Counted from the first letter of the stretch, positions 44,197 through 52,927 are shown. The stretch: 56,071 nucleotides of DNA from Bacteroidaceae bacterium (GCA_017647975.1 JAGCJL010000056.1:1-56071), one strand, 5' to 3'. A program made the numbers and translations. Notes: generated from the sequence alone by a model not told the origin.

Positions 44197-45825
44197 TTAT
44201 TTTATAACCTGTTTTTTACCATTGATGATGTATATACCGGCATTGGTAATCTCTTTAACACGACGTCCGGTGAGGTCATAAATGACAGTGCTGTTTTCAA
44301 TAGTGACGTTCTCAATGCTGTTGACGTTATCGTCACCTTCTTCGTTGTCGCCTTCATTGCCGTCGCCGGTGTTGTCACCGCCTTCTTCGTTGTCGCCCTC
44401 GTTGCCGTCACCGGTGTTGTCACCGCCTTCTTCGTTGTCGCCCTCGTTGCCGTCACCGGTGTTGTCATCACCTTCCTCGTTGTCGGTAACTCTTGTAATG
44501 ACGATGTTTGTGTATTCGGCAACAGTGTTAGACTCCTGTGAAGAATAATCTACTCTGATAATCTTAAAGTCTTCCGAAGAGATTGTTCCATCGTCATTAA
44601 CAGTGAAGGTGATTGTCTCATTTGCATCAGCAAGTTGCAAAAAAACTGGTGATGTACCGCCAATGTTTATACCGCCTGGAAGTGTTGCAGACTTAGCATT
44701 TTCTGAAATCTCCAAAGATGGATATCCCCAGTTCAAATCGTAAAGGTCGGTACCCATAACGGTAGTTAAATTATAATAACCATCATTGTCCAATTCAACA
44801 ACAATATCGAATTCTGCGGGGAAATCAGTTGAGCTTACATTGCCTTTTACAGTAAATGTTCCGCTCCAATCAAATGCGGGTGCAGGCTCTTCAGCTGTTG
44901 CACGGGTAAGATTACCAGCAGAGTAGTATTGCAGAAGGGTGCTGTTGGCAAGACCAAATCCATAATTTAGAGTAAATTCATTTTCAGATACTAATGTAAA
45001 ATCAAAAGACTCTGTTAATCCAAAAGAGTAAGGCTCAACAAAATAAATATCGTTTGCTTCGTCAAGTATTGTATTGTCGTATGTTATTTTAAGAATGCTG
45101 CCATTGAATTCCGCAGAAAGGGTAACAGGATTGTAACCTTCAATGCTTATTTTTGCGTCGTATGTCTTATTGTCATCTGTTTTTTTCGCGAGATTGATAG
45201 AGAACTCCGCAGGAATTGTTGAATCGGGCTTTGTGCCACTATCGCCTTTAACTGGTGTGAAAACCCAGTCTCCGCTAATGTCGTTGACAGCAGCTTCCTT
45301 TTTCAAGGTCATCTTGACATTGGCTACTTGTGCCAATATTGTTGTACCAGTACAGCCATCAGAACCAAATTCAAATTCAGCAATGGCGAAATCATCGGTT
45401 GTAATCTCTTTTGTTTCGGGGTTGTAGCTGAAAACTATTTCAAAGCCGTCTTGACCAAATGGAATATCTCCGGCTGTATTTGTCACACCAACATAGCAAC
45501 CTGTCCAAAGAGTGTAATAGTAGTTCGGGTTTATTACAGTAAATGTGTTGTTCTCGAGGTCGATGCTTGACACCTGCAACTCGTAATCTGTAGCACCGGC
45601 AAATCCGAAAATGTAGCCATTGTTATATTCATCTTCTGCTTTAACGATTTCAACTTCGCAATTTTCACTGAAAAGATAAGCAAAAGGACCACCCGCTTGG
45701 GTTTCGGTAATTTCTGCTGTAAACTGATATTTACCAAACAGGTCGGCAAAAGAGCTTACCTGTGCATTTGCCTGCATTGCTACAAAAAGCAAGAGGCTTG
45801 TCATGATAAAGTAAAATTTTTTCAT
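44197..45825 (-). CDS. Secreted multi-domain beta protein with acidic repeat linker and T9SS-like C-terminus
   Basis: A 542-aa exported protein starting at ATG 45825 (signal SLLLFVAMQANAQ). Three similar beta-barrel-like modules follow, starting near FADLFGKYQFTAEI, ISGDWVFTPV and FDWSGTFTVKG; they look like repeats of a lipocalin-like fold, but I could not confirm a family. Then comes an acidic linker of three copies of NTGDGNEGDNEEGGD and a C-terminal domain NVTIENSTVIYDLTGRRV...AGIYIINGKKQVIK. That ending resembles the type A sorting domain used for type IX secretion or cell-surface attachment. It lies 15 bases downstream of the TlpA-like gene. Confidence 0.75.
   Translation of the reverse strand: MKKFYFIMTSLLLFVAMQANAQVSSFADLFGKYQFTAEITETQAGGPFAYLFSENCEVEIVKAEDEYNNGYIFGFAGATDYELQVSSIDLENNTFTVINPNYYYTLWTGCYVGVTNTAGDIPFGQDGFEIVFSYNPETKEITTDDFAIAEFEFGSDGCTGTTILAQVANVKMTLKKEAAVNDISGDWVFTPVKGDSGTKPDSTIPAEFSINLAKKTDDNKTYDAKISIEGYNPVTLSAEFNGSILKITYDNTILDEANDIYFVEPYSFGLTESFDFTLVSENEFTLNYGFGLANSTLLQYYSAGNLTRATAEEPAPAFDWSGTFTVKGNVSSTDFPAEFDIVVELDNDGYYNLTTVMGTDLYDLNWGYPSLEISENAKSATLPGGINIGGTSPVFLQLADANETITFTVNDDGTISSEDFKIIRVDYSSQESNTVAEYTNIVITRVTDNEEGDDNTGDGNEGDNEEGGDNTGDGNEGDNEEGGDNTGDGNEGDNEEGDDNVNSIENVTIENSTVIYDLTGRRVKEITNAGIYIINGKKQVIK
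44332..44486 (-). repeat. 45-base tandem repeat coding an Asp/Glu/Gly linker
   Basis: Three nearly identical 45-base units and part of a fourth, coding (NTGDGNEGDNEEGGD). Copies 2 and 3 (44375-44419, 44420-44464) are identical, copy 1 differs at a few third positions. The period keeps the frame, so copy number may vary by slippage without loss of the C-terminal domain. Confidence 0.92.
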
Positions 45826-45839
45826 AATTCTCATTTTTG

Positions 45840-47180
45840 TTATTTTAGTTCTTTTAGAAATTCTTCCAATAATCTTCCGCTGCTTGGACGCATGGCACCG
45901 TATGTGTGTAATTTGCCTTCTTTGTCATAAACAAGGAAGAATGGTATTGATATTATATTCAAAGATTCTGCAAAGAGTCCGCCTTCGTCCAAAAGCTGTA
46001 CTCCGTCAACCTTCAACTCCTGCATCTTGCTTTTCCAGGCCTCCTTGTCGGTGTCTGTGGATATTGATACGAAAACAACGTTCTGGTCCTTCATCCTTGC
46101 TTCAAGACGCTTGAGGTAAGGAATTTCGTTGCAACATGGTCCACACCACGATGCCCAAACATCAATGTATATGTTTTTTCCTTTGAATTGCGATAAATCG
46201 ACAATGTTGCCGTTAATGTCTGTAAGCCTTATTCCTCCCGGTAAATCAGAGCCTTTTACGATTGCTTTACGTTTTTCGTACTCTTTTATATATGTATCGG
46301 GTAGTGTGAATTTCTTGCAAGCATCCTTAATCTCGGTAAGTCCACAATCGTAATGGTCGGTATAGTTATGACGTGTGAGGAAACGCTCTAAAATGTGCTC
46401 GGAAACTTTTAGACGTATAGCACCGTTTTTATAACTGTCGAAAAGATGCGTTAGCTTGGCATCGAGTGAAGAACCTACGGAAACTTCCTCAAAAATTAAG
46501 TTTAAAGCCGGCATGAACAGAGATGTCATGTCGTTATCTAAAGTTTTCTGTGGCGTGGGGTATATGTCGTAAAGGTCAAATGTTATATCTTTGGCTTTAC
46601 GGTCCTGAGCACGAGGGATTGAGGTGAATGCACTGTATGCACTTGTGTATGCCCATGTTCTTATATATTGCCTGATGGTATTTGGAACTTGGGTGTCAGT
46701 TATGATTGACTCTGCATTTTTCTTGTAGCTCTCAATAAGCTCATACAGTTGCTCGTTCGTCATGCCTTGTTTGGTCCAAAGAGCACGTGCGTTCTCTGTT
46801 GCAATAATGTTAAAGTCTGACAGGGCTTTATTATATATGGAACTCTTTTCGGTTAGGGCGTTGTTGCTGAAATCTATTGCAATAGAGATTTTTTTTGTAT
46901 CAATAGAATAAACCGGTACAGTCCACTGTCCGTTGTTTATTTCCATAATTACTTCATAAAAACCGGAATCGGAAACTGGCACTCCTCCCACATATTTACC
47001 ATCTGAAAGACGCATTGGAGTGGTCTTTCCCTCGCCTTGTATGTTCAATGGTGATACATAAACCTTTGATAAGTTTACAGGCTTGTCAGCTGTGAATGAT
47101 ATATCGAAACGCACACGTTGTGCTTGTGCTGTCAGTGTTATAAAGGTAATACTGATGAGTGTTAGTAATAGCTTTTTCAT
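45840..47180 (-). CDS. TlpA-like thioredoxin-fold protein, exported
   Basis: An exported protein of 446 aa (signal LLLTLISITFITLTAQAQ). The N-terminal half contains a beta domain like those found in Bacteroidetes TlpA-family proteins (VYVSPLNIQGEGKTTPMRLS) and a helical middle; residues about 305-446 are a thioredoxin domain with the redox motif WASWCGPCCNEIPYLKRLE and IPFFLVYDKEGKLHTYGA. The active site CGPC is followed by an extra Cys (CGPCC). It is likely a periplasmic thiol reductase or disulphide chaperone for secreted partners. Own promoter at 47236-47267; the repeat-bearing protein follows, so both form one unit beside the SusC locus. Confidence 0.85.
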   Translation of the reverse strand: MKKLLLTLISITFITLTAQAQRVRFDISFTADKPVNLSKVYVSPLNIQGEGKTTPMRLSDGKYVGGVPVSDSGFYEVIMEINNGQWTVPVYSIDTKKISIAIDFSNNALTEKSSIYNKALSDFNIIATENARALWTKQGMTNEQLYELIESYKKNAESIITDTQVPNTIRQYIRTWAYTSAYSAFTSIPRAQDRKAKDITFDLYDIYPTPQKTLDNDMTSLFMPALNLIFEEVSVGSSLDAKLTHLFDSYKNGAIRLKVSEHILERFLTRHNYTDHYDCGLTEIKDACKKFTLPDTYIKEYEKRKAIVKGSDLPGGIRLTDINGNIVDLSQFKGKNIYIDVWASWCGPCCNEIPYLKRLEARMKDQNVVFVSISTDTDKEAWKSKMQELKVDGVQLLDEGGLFAESLNIISIPFFLVYDKEGKLHTYGAMRPSSGRLLEEFLKELK

Positions 47181-47235
47181 TGTGTTTTAGTGAAAAGTGC
47201 ATTTCGTTGGGGTAAATGCAATTGTTTGTTATTCG

Positions 47236-47267
47236 CAAAAGTAATTGTTTGTCTTGTTTTTTGCAAC
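47236..47267 (-). promoter_or_regulatory. Promoter of the TlpA-like operon
   Basis: On the minus strand GTTG (47264-47267), a 20-base spacer and TACTTTTG (47236-47243) match the Bacteroidetes pattern with one mismatch in the upstream box. It lies 56 bases before the gene. Confidence 0.68.
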
Positions 47268-47424
47268 AATTTTGTGCTAAAAGGTGGTTTTGTGGTAGCA
47301 AAAAAATAATAAATGGATAAATCTTGTTTAAAATAGTAAAGGCTCATTTTTACATAGGTTACTTAAATTATGTGAAAACGGTTGATAAAATTATAAATTA
47401 GTTATATCGGTAAGAATATTTTGA

Positions 47425-47432
47425 TAAATTTG
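47425..47432 (+). promoter_or_regulatory. -7 box of the Cys/His lipoprotein operon
   Basis: TAAATTTG matches TAnnTTTG and lies 48 bases before the start at 47481. No good -33 TTTG at the right spacing is seen, which may mean activator dependence. Confidence 0.5.
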
Positions 47433-47480
47433 CGTTTAGTCTTAGACAAATGATTAGTATTAACAATTAAAAAACAAATT

Positions 47481-47723
47481 ATGAAAAAGGTATTTATGAT
47501 TATTGCATGTGCCGCATTGATTTTGGCTTGTGGCGGAAATGCAGCAAAGAATAATGAATGTAAAGGACATAAGGCAGAATGTGCTGCAGAACACAGACAC
47601 GGTGAGTGTACCGATTGTGCCGGTGAACTGAAGCATGGTGATTGCGGTGATTGTACCGGTGAGCACAGTCATGGTGAGTGTGGCGATTGCACCGGTGAGC
47701 ATGAACATAAGTGCAACCACTGA
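47481..47723 (+). CDS. Cys/His-rich repeat lipoprotein (putative metal binder)
   Basis: An 80-aa lipoprotein: signal FMIIACAALILAC with the lipid-modified Cys at residue 17. The mature part has nine further Cys and nine His, much of it in three 12-residue units at residues 40-75, each with the pattern HGxCxDCxGE: HGECTDCAGELK, HGDCGDCTGEHS, HGECGDCTGEHE. The last ends EHKCNH. Closely spaced CxxC and HxH groups suggest binding of a soft metal (zinc, copper or similar) or a redox-active thiol scaffold. I know no named family. It lies 2 bases before a thioredoxin lipoprotein gene whose N-terminus is similar, so the two work together by context. Confidence 0.8.
   Translation: MKKVFMIIACAALILACGGNAAKNNECKGHKAECAAEHRHGECTDCAGELKHGDCGDCTGEHSHGECGDCTGEHEHKCNH
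47598..47705 (+). repeat. 36-base tandem repeats coding HGxCxDCxGE units
   Basis: Three consecutive 36-base units code the Cys/His motif (residues 40-51, 52-63, 64-75). DNA similarity is strongest between units 2 and 3, which suggests fairly recent in-frame duplication. Confidence 0.82.
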
Positions 47724-47725
47724 TT

Positions 47726-48181
47726 ATGCGAAAGATATTTGCTCTTCTTGCATGTGCAGCCCTAATGTTTTCATGTGGTGGCTCCACAGCGAATAATAGT
47801 GAATGTAACAAAGGTTGTGATGCCAAAGAGCCGGCAGAAGTTGTAAAAATCACCTCTGCTGAATTTGCTGCAAAGGTTGCCGATATCAATAGTGAGTGGA
47901 AATATCTTGGTGATAAACCTGCTGTTGTTGATTTCTATGCCGACTGGTGTCCTCCATGCCGTATGATAGCTCCGGTGTTGGATGAAATAGCAAAGGAAAA
48001 TCCTAATATATATGTGTATAAGGTGAATATTGATGATTGTCCTGATATTGCCAAAGCTTATAATGTGGTCTCTATTCCTACACTGCTTTTTATTCCAATG
48101 AGTGGAGAACCTGTGAGAGAAGTAGGTTTCCTTACAAAAGGAGTTATTGAAAATATCATCAAAGAACATTTGTTGAGATAG
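47726..48181 (+). CDS. Thioredoxin lipoprotein with CPPC active site
   Basis: A lipid-anchored thioredoxin of 151 aa (signal ALLACAALMFSC). The thioredoxin fold is complete: VVDFYADWCPPCRMIAPVLD with a CPPC instead of the standard CGPC, VNIDDCPDIAKAYNVVSIPT with the cis-Pro in SIPT, and a final helix. The CPPC pair is expected to change the redox potential. The N-terminus (ACAALMFSCGG...NNSEC) is strikingly like that of the upstream lipoprotein (ACAALILACGG...NNEC), pointing to duplication of the signal region. ATG at 47726 is chosen because it gives a good signal and lies 2 bases after the previous stop. Confidence 0.9.
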   Translation: MRKIFALLACAALMFSCGGSTANNSECNKGCDAKEPAEVVKITSAEFAAKVADINSEWKYLGDKPAVVDFYADWCPPCRMIAPVLDEIAKENPNIYVYKVNIDDCPDIAKAYNVVSIPTLLFIPMSGEPVREVGFLTKGVIENIIKEHLLR

Positions 48182-48195
48182 TCATATTGATATAA

Positions 48196-48234
48196 ACATA
48201 AAAAAAGAGGTTCAATGAACCTCTTTTTTTATGT
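48196..48234. terminator. Bidirectional terminator
   Basis: ACATAAAAAAAGAGGTTCA and TGAACCTCTTTTTTTATGT form a perfect 19-bp stem with a 1-base centre. It ends the lipoprotein operon on the plus strand and sits against the 3' end of the tRNA on the minus strand. Confidence 0.85.
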
Positions 48235-48304
48235 TGGGCTACTCGGACTCGAACCAAGAATGACAGGACCAGAATCTGTAGTGTTACCATTACACCATAG
48301 CCCA
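48234..48304 (-). tRNA. tRNA-Gln (anticodon CUG)
   Basis: Minus strand: acceptor TGGGCTA pairs with TAGCCCA, followed by a D-arm with GTGTAATGGTAACAC, anticodon stem-loop ACAGA-TTCTGGT-CCTGT giving CUG (one A-C mismatch next to the loop), and the T-arm CTTGGTTCGAGTCCGAG. Length is 71 bases; the CCA end is not encoded. Glutamine is indicated by the CUG anticodon and the UGGG acceptor. Confidence 0.9.
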
Positions 48305-48533
48305 ATGCTCAAATGCGATGCAAAGGTACAACTTTTTTTGGTAAAACAAACGTTTTTGCTCTTTTTTTGATGAAAAAAATGAAAAAAACTCTAAAAATGC
48401 TGTTTGACGTGCAAAAAGCAGTTATATTTGCTATAATTTTAAATATAGGACATTTTGTCATGTCGCGTGCAAAAAAAAGAGTATTTTGTCATTTGGCACT
48501 CTTTTTGTACTTATGCAATAAAATAATTATTAA

Positions 48534-48908
48534 ATGGATAAGATGAAAAATATCAATGCTCAGGAGGTTATTAAACAGATAATAGAGGGCGTACAAGAAA
48601 AGAAAGGTAAAGGCATAACAGTTGTTGATATGCTTGAACTTGGAAACAGTGTGTGTGACTATTTTGTTATATGTCAGGGTAATTCGCCGGCTCAGGTGTG
48701 TGCCATAACAGACTCTATTGAAGATGTGGTGAGGGTTAATTGTGGCAAGAAACCTTATGCTGTTGACGGTTTACGCAATGCACAGTGGGTTGCAATGGAT
48801 TATGGAGATATACTTGTACATGTGTTTTTGCCCGATGTTCGTAAATTCTATGATATTGAACACCTTTGGGCCGATGCTAAACTGACAGAAATACCTGATT
48901 TGGATTAA
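48534..48908 (+). CDS. rsfS: Ribosome silencing factor RsfS
   Basis: Binds ribosomal protein uL14 and blocks subunit joining when nutrients are limited. The 124-aa protein carries the family motifs: IIEGVQEKKGKGITVVDM, SVCDYFVICQGNSPAQVCAI, and the C-terminal WVAMDYGDILVHVFLPDVRK with FYDIEHLWADA. An internal ATG at 48543 is an alternative start. The cluster rsfS-ftsH-cdsA on one strand is commonly seen in Bacteroidales. The 230 bases upstream hold the tRNA and the promoter region; an apparent 77-aa frame there is low-complexity and not gene-like. Confidence 0.93.
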   Translation: MDKMKNINAQEVIKQIIEGVQEKKGKGITVVDMLELGNSVCDYFVICQGNSPAQVCAITDSIEDVVRVNCGKKPYAVDGLRNAQWVAMDYGDILVHVFLPDVRKFYDIEHLWADAKLTEIPDLD

Positions 48909-48949
48909 GAAACAGTGATATTTAAAACTGTTTTCAAGAAAATTGATTT

Positions 48950-50905
48950 ATGGCAAATAAAATAAAGAAAACAAAATTTAGCTTTACCTGGTTCTATCTC
49001 GTTATTGGAGGCTTGTTGCTCTTCTTCTATGTCTTTGATGGCGGTGAAAAGAATCTTGTTAAGGAACAGGAGTATTCCGAACTGACAGAACTTATTTCAA
49101 AAGGTTATGTCGAGGAGATTGTTGTGTATGATAACGATGATATAGAGGCTCTTCTTTATAAAGATTCGGCAAAACATGTGTTTGAAAATGTTCCCGAAAA
49201 TACGGTTACACGTCCTATGGTGATTTCTACTATAGGCTCAAGGGATAATTTTGAAAAATTTATCTTTGAAGAGAAAGAAAAAGGCAACTTTGACGGTAAA
49301 CTCAAATATGACAAAAAGCCCGATTATCTTGGCGGCTTTTTCTGGAACTTCATGCCTATTATTGTTCTTGTGGCACTTTGGATTTTTATTATGCGTAAAA
49401 TGAGCGGTGGTGCAGCAGGACAAGGTGGAGTTTTTAATGTTGGTAAATCTCAAGCAAAGTTGTTTGACAAGACAAATACACCTAATATTACATTTAAGGA
49501 TGTCGCAGGTCAGGCCGGTGCAAAACAAGAAGTTCAGGAGATTGTCGATTTCTTGAAAAGTCCTCAGAAATATACCGAACTTGGTGGAAAAATTCCAAAA
49601 GGAGCATTGCTTGTAGGTCCTCCGGGAACCGGTAAGACTTTGCTTGCAAAGGCTGTTGCCGGCGAGGCGAATGTTCCATTCTTCTCAATGTCCGGTTCCG
49701 ATTTTGTGGAGATGTTTGTAGGTGTAGGTGCATCAAGAGTTCGCGACCTTTTCCGTCAGGCAAAAGAAAAGGCTCCTTGTATTGTGTTTATTGATGAGAT
49801 TGATGCAGTAGGTCGTGCAAGAGGAAAGAATCCATCAATGGGTGGAAACGATGAGCGTGAGAGCACTCTCAATCAGTTACTCACAGAAATGGATGGTTTT
49901 GGCACAAATAGTGGTATTATTGTAATTGCTGCAACAAACCGTGCTGATATTCTTGACAAGGCTCTGTTGCGTGCCGGACGCTTTGATAGGCAGATACATG
50001 TTGACTTGCCCGACCTTAACGAAAGAAAAGAGGTATTTGGCGTTCATCTACGCCCATTGAAACTTGATCCATCGGTAGATGTGGATATTCTTGCAAGACA
50101 GACACCGGGATTTTCAGGTGCTGATATAGCAAATGTTTGTAACGAGGCTGCACTTATAGCTGCACGTAATCAAAAGAAAGCTGTTGATAAACAGGATTTT
50201 CTTGATGCAATAGACCGTATCATTGGTGGTCTTGAAAAGAAAACCAAGGTCATGACCTTAAAAGAAAAAGAGGCAATTGCAATACATGAGGCCGGTCATG
50301 CTACTATATCGTGGTTCTTGGAGCATGCCAATCCTCTAATTAAGGTAACTATTGTTCCTCGCGGCAGGGCACTCGGTGCTGCATGGTATATGCCCGAAGA
50401 GCGTCAAATAACAACCAAAGAGCAGATGCTTGACGAAATGTGTGCAACTCTTGGAGGTCGTGCGGCCGAAGAGACTGTTGTCGGTCATATTTCTACAGGT
50501 GCCATGAATGATCTTGAAAGAGTTACAAAGCAGGCTTATGCAATGGTTGCTTACGCTGGTATGAGTGAAAAACTTTCAAATCTTTGCTATTATAATAATA
50601 ATGAATATTCATTCAACCGTCCTTATAGTGAAAAGACTGCCGAGGCAATTGATAGCGAAGTCCACTCAATGATTAAAGAACAGTACGAAAGAGCAAAGGA
50701 ATTGTTGAGGGAACATAAAGAGGGACATGCTGCATTGGCCAAGATACTTATTGAAAAGGAGGTTATATTTGCCGAGGATGTTGAGGCTATCTTTGGTAAG
50801 CGTCCTTGGGCTTCACGTAGTGAGGAAATTTTTGGTGACAAAGATAAAAAAGAGGAGACAACAACTGTTGATGAAAATACAACTCCCGATGCTGCTAAAG
50901 AATAG
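48950..50905 (+). CDS. ftsH: ATP-dependent zinc metalloprotease FtsH
   Basis: Membrane AAA+ protease for membrane protein quality control and regulation of lipid A and other factors. The 651-aa protein has an N-terminal membrane helix, a periplasmic domain, a second helix near residue 135, then the AAA module with Walker A GPPGTGKT near 222, Walker [16 protein letters not shown], and [16 protein letters not shown]. The peptidase domain carries HEAGH near 446 with the third ligand in the ALGGRAAEE region. The tail is rich in acids and Thr. Lies 41 bases after rsfS. Confidence 0.97.
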   Translation: MANKIKKTKFSFTWFYLVIGGLLLFFYVFDGGEKNLVKEQEYSELTELISKGYVEEIVVYDNDDIEALLYKDSAKHVFENVPENTVTRPMVISTIGSRDNFEKFIFEEKEKGNFDGKLKYDKKPDYLGGFFWNFMPIIVLVALWIFIMRKMSGGAAGQGGVFNVGKSQAKLFDKTNTPNITFKDVAGQAGAKQEVQEIVDFLKSPQKYTELGGKIPKGALLVGPPGTGKTLLAKAVAGEANVPFFSMSGSDFVEMFVGVGASRVRDLFRQAKEKAPCIVFIDEIDAVGRARGKNPSMGGNDERESTLNQLLTEMDGFGTNSGIIVIAATNRADILDKALLRAGRFDRQIHVDLPDLNERKEVFGVHLRPLKLDPSVDVDILARQTPGFSGADIANVCNEAALIAARNQKKAVDKQDFLDAIDRIIGGLEKKTKVMTLKEKEAIAIHEAGHATISWFLEHANPLIKVTIVPRGRALGAAWYMPEERQITTKEQMLDEMCATLGGRAAEETVVGHISTGAMNDLERVTKQAYAMVAYAGMSEKLSNLCYYNNNEYSFNRPYSEKTAEAIDSEVHSMIKEQYERAKELLREHKEGHAALAKILIEKEVIFAEDVEAIFGKRPWASRSEEIFGDKDKKEETTTVDENTTPDAAKE

Positions 50906-50951
50906 ATGAGTGAACAATATTATGAATAACACAACCACAAAATAAAAGAGT

Positions 50952-51788
50952 ATGAAAAAGTTTATTGTACGCACATTGGCCGGTGCATTGTTTGCTGCTG
51001 TGTTGATAGGTGCCATACTTTACGGCTGGTCATCGTTTACAATGCTCTTCTTGCCAATAACGGCATTCTCCCTGAATGAGCTTTGCATGTTGCTGAAAAA
51101 GCATAGGAATGCAACTTTCAGTACTCCGCATGCGGTGATATGCGGTATGCTGCTCTTCTCGGCTTTTGCTGCTCTTGGTTATATTGAGGGGGTGAGTCCG
51201 GTACTGCTGTTTGCTCCTTATATAATAGCAGTTATGTATGTGTTCATAACTCGTCTTTTCTTGCCCAAGGTAAATGCTCTTGAAGATTATGCATATTTTG
51301 CATTGACGCAACTTTATGTGGCATTGCCGTTGTCGCTGTTGAATCTGCTCGCATCAGCGGGTGCTGCAGAAGATGAGGCTTATTATTGGTTGATGCCTTT
51401 GTCGGTTTTCATATTTATATGGTGTAATGATTCGGGGGCATTCTGCGTAGGTTGTACAATAGGACGTCACAAAATGTTTGAACGCGTTTCACCCAAAAAG
51501 ACTTGGGAGGGTTTTGCCGGTGGTGTAGTAGTCGCTGCTGCAGCCGGAGTGGTTATGTCGCACTTCTTTGCTGTTTTGAATGTTTGGGAGTGGGTTGGAA
51601 TGGCACTTGTTGTGGCTGTTGCCGGTACGCTTGGTGATCTTGTGGAGTCAAGTATGAAACGTGAGATGCAAATAAAGGACTCCGGAAAATTCCTTCCCGG
51701 ACATGGTGGTTTCCTTGACCGTTTCGACAGTACGCTTTTGGCTGTTCCCGCAGTGGTTCTTTATTTCGCTTTATTAGGTGTTCTTTAA
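50952..51788 (+). CDS. cdsA: Phosphatidate cytidylyltransferase CdsA
   Basis: Makes CDP-diacylglycerol from phosphatidic acid and CTP, the branch point of phospholipid synthesis. At 278 aa it has about eight membrane segments and the C-terminal family signature KDSGKFLPGHGGFLDRFDS, with the metal-binding aspartates in GTLGDLVESSMKRE and FLDRFDS. It follows ftsH by 46 bases. The last 15 bases overlap the end of the convergent lpxB gene. Confidence 0.95.
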   Translation: MKKFIVRTLAGALFAAVLIGAILYGWSSFTMLFLPITAFSLNELCMLLKKHRNATFSTPHAVICGMLLFSAFAALGYIEGVSPVLLFAPYIIAVMYVFITRLFLPKVNALEDYAYFALTQLYVALPLSLLNLLASAGAAEDEAYYWLMPLSVFIFIWCNDSGAFCVGCTIGRHKMFERVSPKKTWEGFAGGVVVAAAAGVVMSHFFAVLNVWEWVGMALVVAVAGTLGDLVESSMKREMQIKDSGKFLPGHGGFLDRFDSTLLAVPAVVLYFALLGVL

Positions 51789-52913
51789 TAGAGATACAAT
51801 TTTTTCAGCGGTACGTACCGATGCACCGGGCTTGCCGAGAATATCTTTCATGTGGCTGTACTCATTGAGTATGGCCACTCTTTTTTCGCTGTCAACGGGT
51901 AAGATTCCTGCTAACTCGGCCTTTAAGTTGTCAATGGTCATGTCGGCGGCAATTAGCTCTCTGACGCTTTCGCGATTGGTGATTAGGTTCACGAGTGAAA
52001 CGAATTTTACTTTTAGAAAGTGCTTTTTCAGCCACGAATAAATTTTTGCCATAGGCATGGCGTAGCATACAACCTGAGGTACGTTGAATAAGGCTGTTTC
52101 AAGTGTTGCTGTTCCCGATGTTACAAGTGCTGCATGAGCGTTGTTAAGCAAACCGTATGTCTTTCCAAATAGAATCTTTGCACCGTTGTCTATATATGGT
52201 GCATAAAATTCCTTGTCTATTCCCGGAGCCCCTGCTATTACGGGCTGATAATCGGGGAAAGAGTGCATGGCTTCGAGCATCAATGGCAAGTTGGCTGTTA
52301 TCTCTTGTTTGCGGCTGCCAGCGAGGAGTGCGACAATGGGCTTTTTACCCAAATTATTATGTGTGGCAAACTCTTCTTTTGTTGTGACATTCTCTTTGAG
52401 ATATGTATTTACGGCATCCACGCAAGGGTTACCAACATAGTTTATCCTGTAATTATGCTTCTTTTCAAAGAAATCAATTTCGAATGGCAGAATGGAGAAT
52501 AATTCGTCTATATCTCGTTTTATATTCTTGATTCTGTACTCTTTCCATGCCCAAATTTTTGGTGATATGTAATAATATACCGGAATGTTTGTGTTGCAGT
52601 GTATGTATTTTGCAACAGACATGTTAAAACCCGGATAATCGACCAATATCAGTGCATCGGGTTCCCATGAAACAATATCTTTTTTGCATAAGGTCATGTT
52701 GTTGAATATGGTTCTCAAATGCATTAGTACCGGAATGAAACCCATATATGCAAGCTCGCGGTAATGTTTTACGCGTACTCCTCCGGCTTCGCTCATGAGG
52801 TCTCCTCCAAAGAAACGGAATTCTGCTTCTTTGTCAATGTTCTTGATGGCTTTCATGAGATTTGATGCGTGGAGATCACCTGAGGCTTCACCTGCAATAA
52901 GATAGTATTTCAT
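51774..52913 (-). CDS. lpxB: Lipid-A-disaccharide synthase LpxB
   Basis: Joins UDP-diacylglucosamine and lipid X to give the lipid A disaccharide, at the inner membrane. The 379-aa protein starts MKYYLIAGEASGDLHASNLM and shows FFGGDLMSEAGG, LVDYPGFNMSVAKY, YISPKIWAWKEYRIKNIKRD, FSILPFEIDFFEKK and the C-terminal TSGTATLETALFNVPQVVCY. It lies 14 bases after surE, so surE-lpxB is an operon; this pair is common in Bacteroidales. Complete. Confidence 0.96.
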   Translation of the reverse strand: MKYYLIAGEASGDLHASNLMKAIKNIDKEAEFRFFGGDLMSEAGGVRVKHYRELAYMGFIPVLMHLRTIFNNMTLCKKDIVSWEPDALILVDYPGFNMSVAKYIHCNTNIPVYYYISPKIWAWKEYRIKNIKRDIDELFSILPFEIDFFEKKHNYRINYVGNPCVDAVNTYLKENVTTKEEFATHNNLGKKPIVALLAGSRKQEITANLPLMLEAMHSFPDYQPVIAGAPGIDKEFYAPYIDNGAKILFGKTYGLLNNAHAALVTSGTATLETALFNVPQVVCYAMPMAKIYSWLKKHFLKVKFVSLVNLITNRESVRELIAADMTIDNLKAELAGILPVDSEKRVAILNEYSHMKDILGKPGASVRTAEKIVSLLKNT

Positions 52914-52927
52914 GATTTTGTGAATAA

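Noticed and set aside
44282..44548. Tandem repeats considered as a CRISPR array
   Set aside because: Units are directly adjacent with no unique spacers and code an in-frame Asp/Glu/Gly linker.
48313..48546. Plus-strand 77-codon frame upstream of rsfS
   Set aside because: Lys/Phe-rich low-complexity product in an AT-rich promoter region, overlapping the tRNA flank and the rsfS start; no family match.
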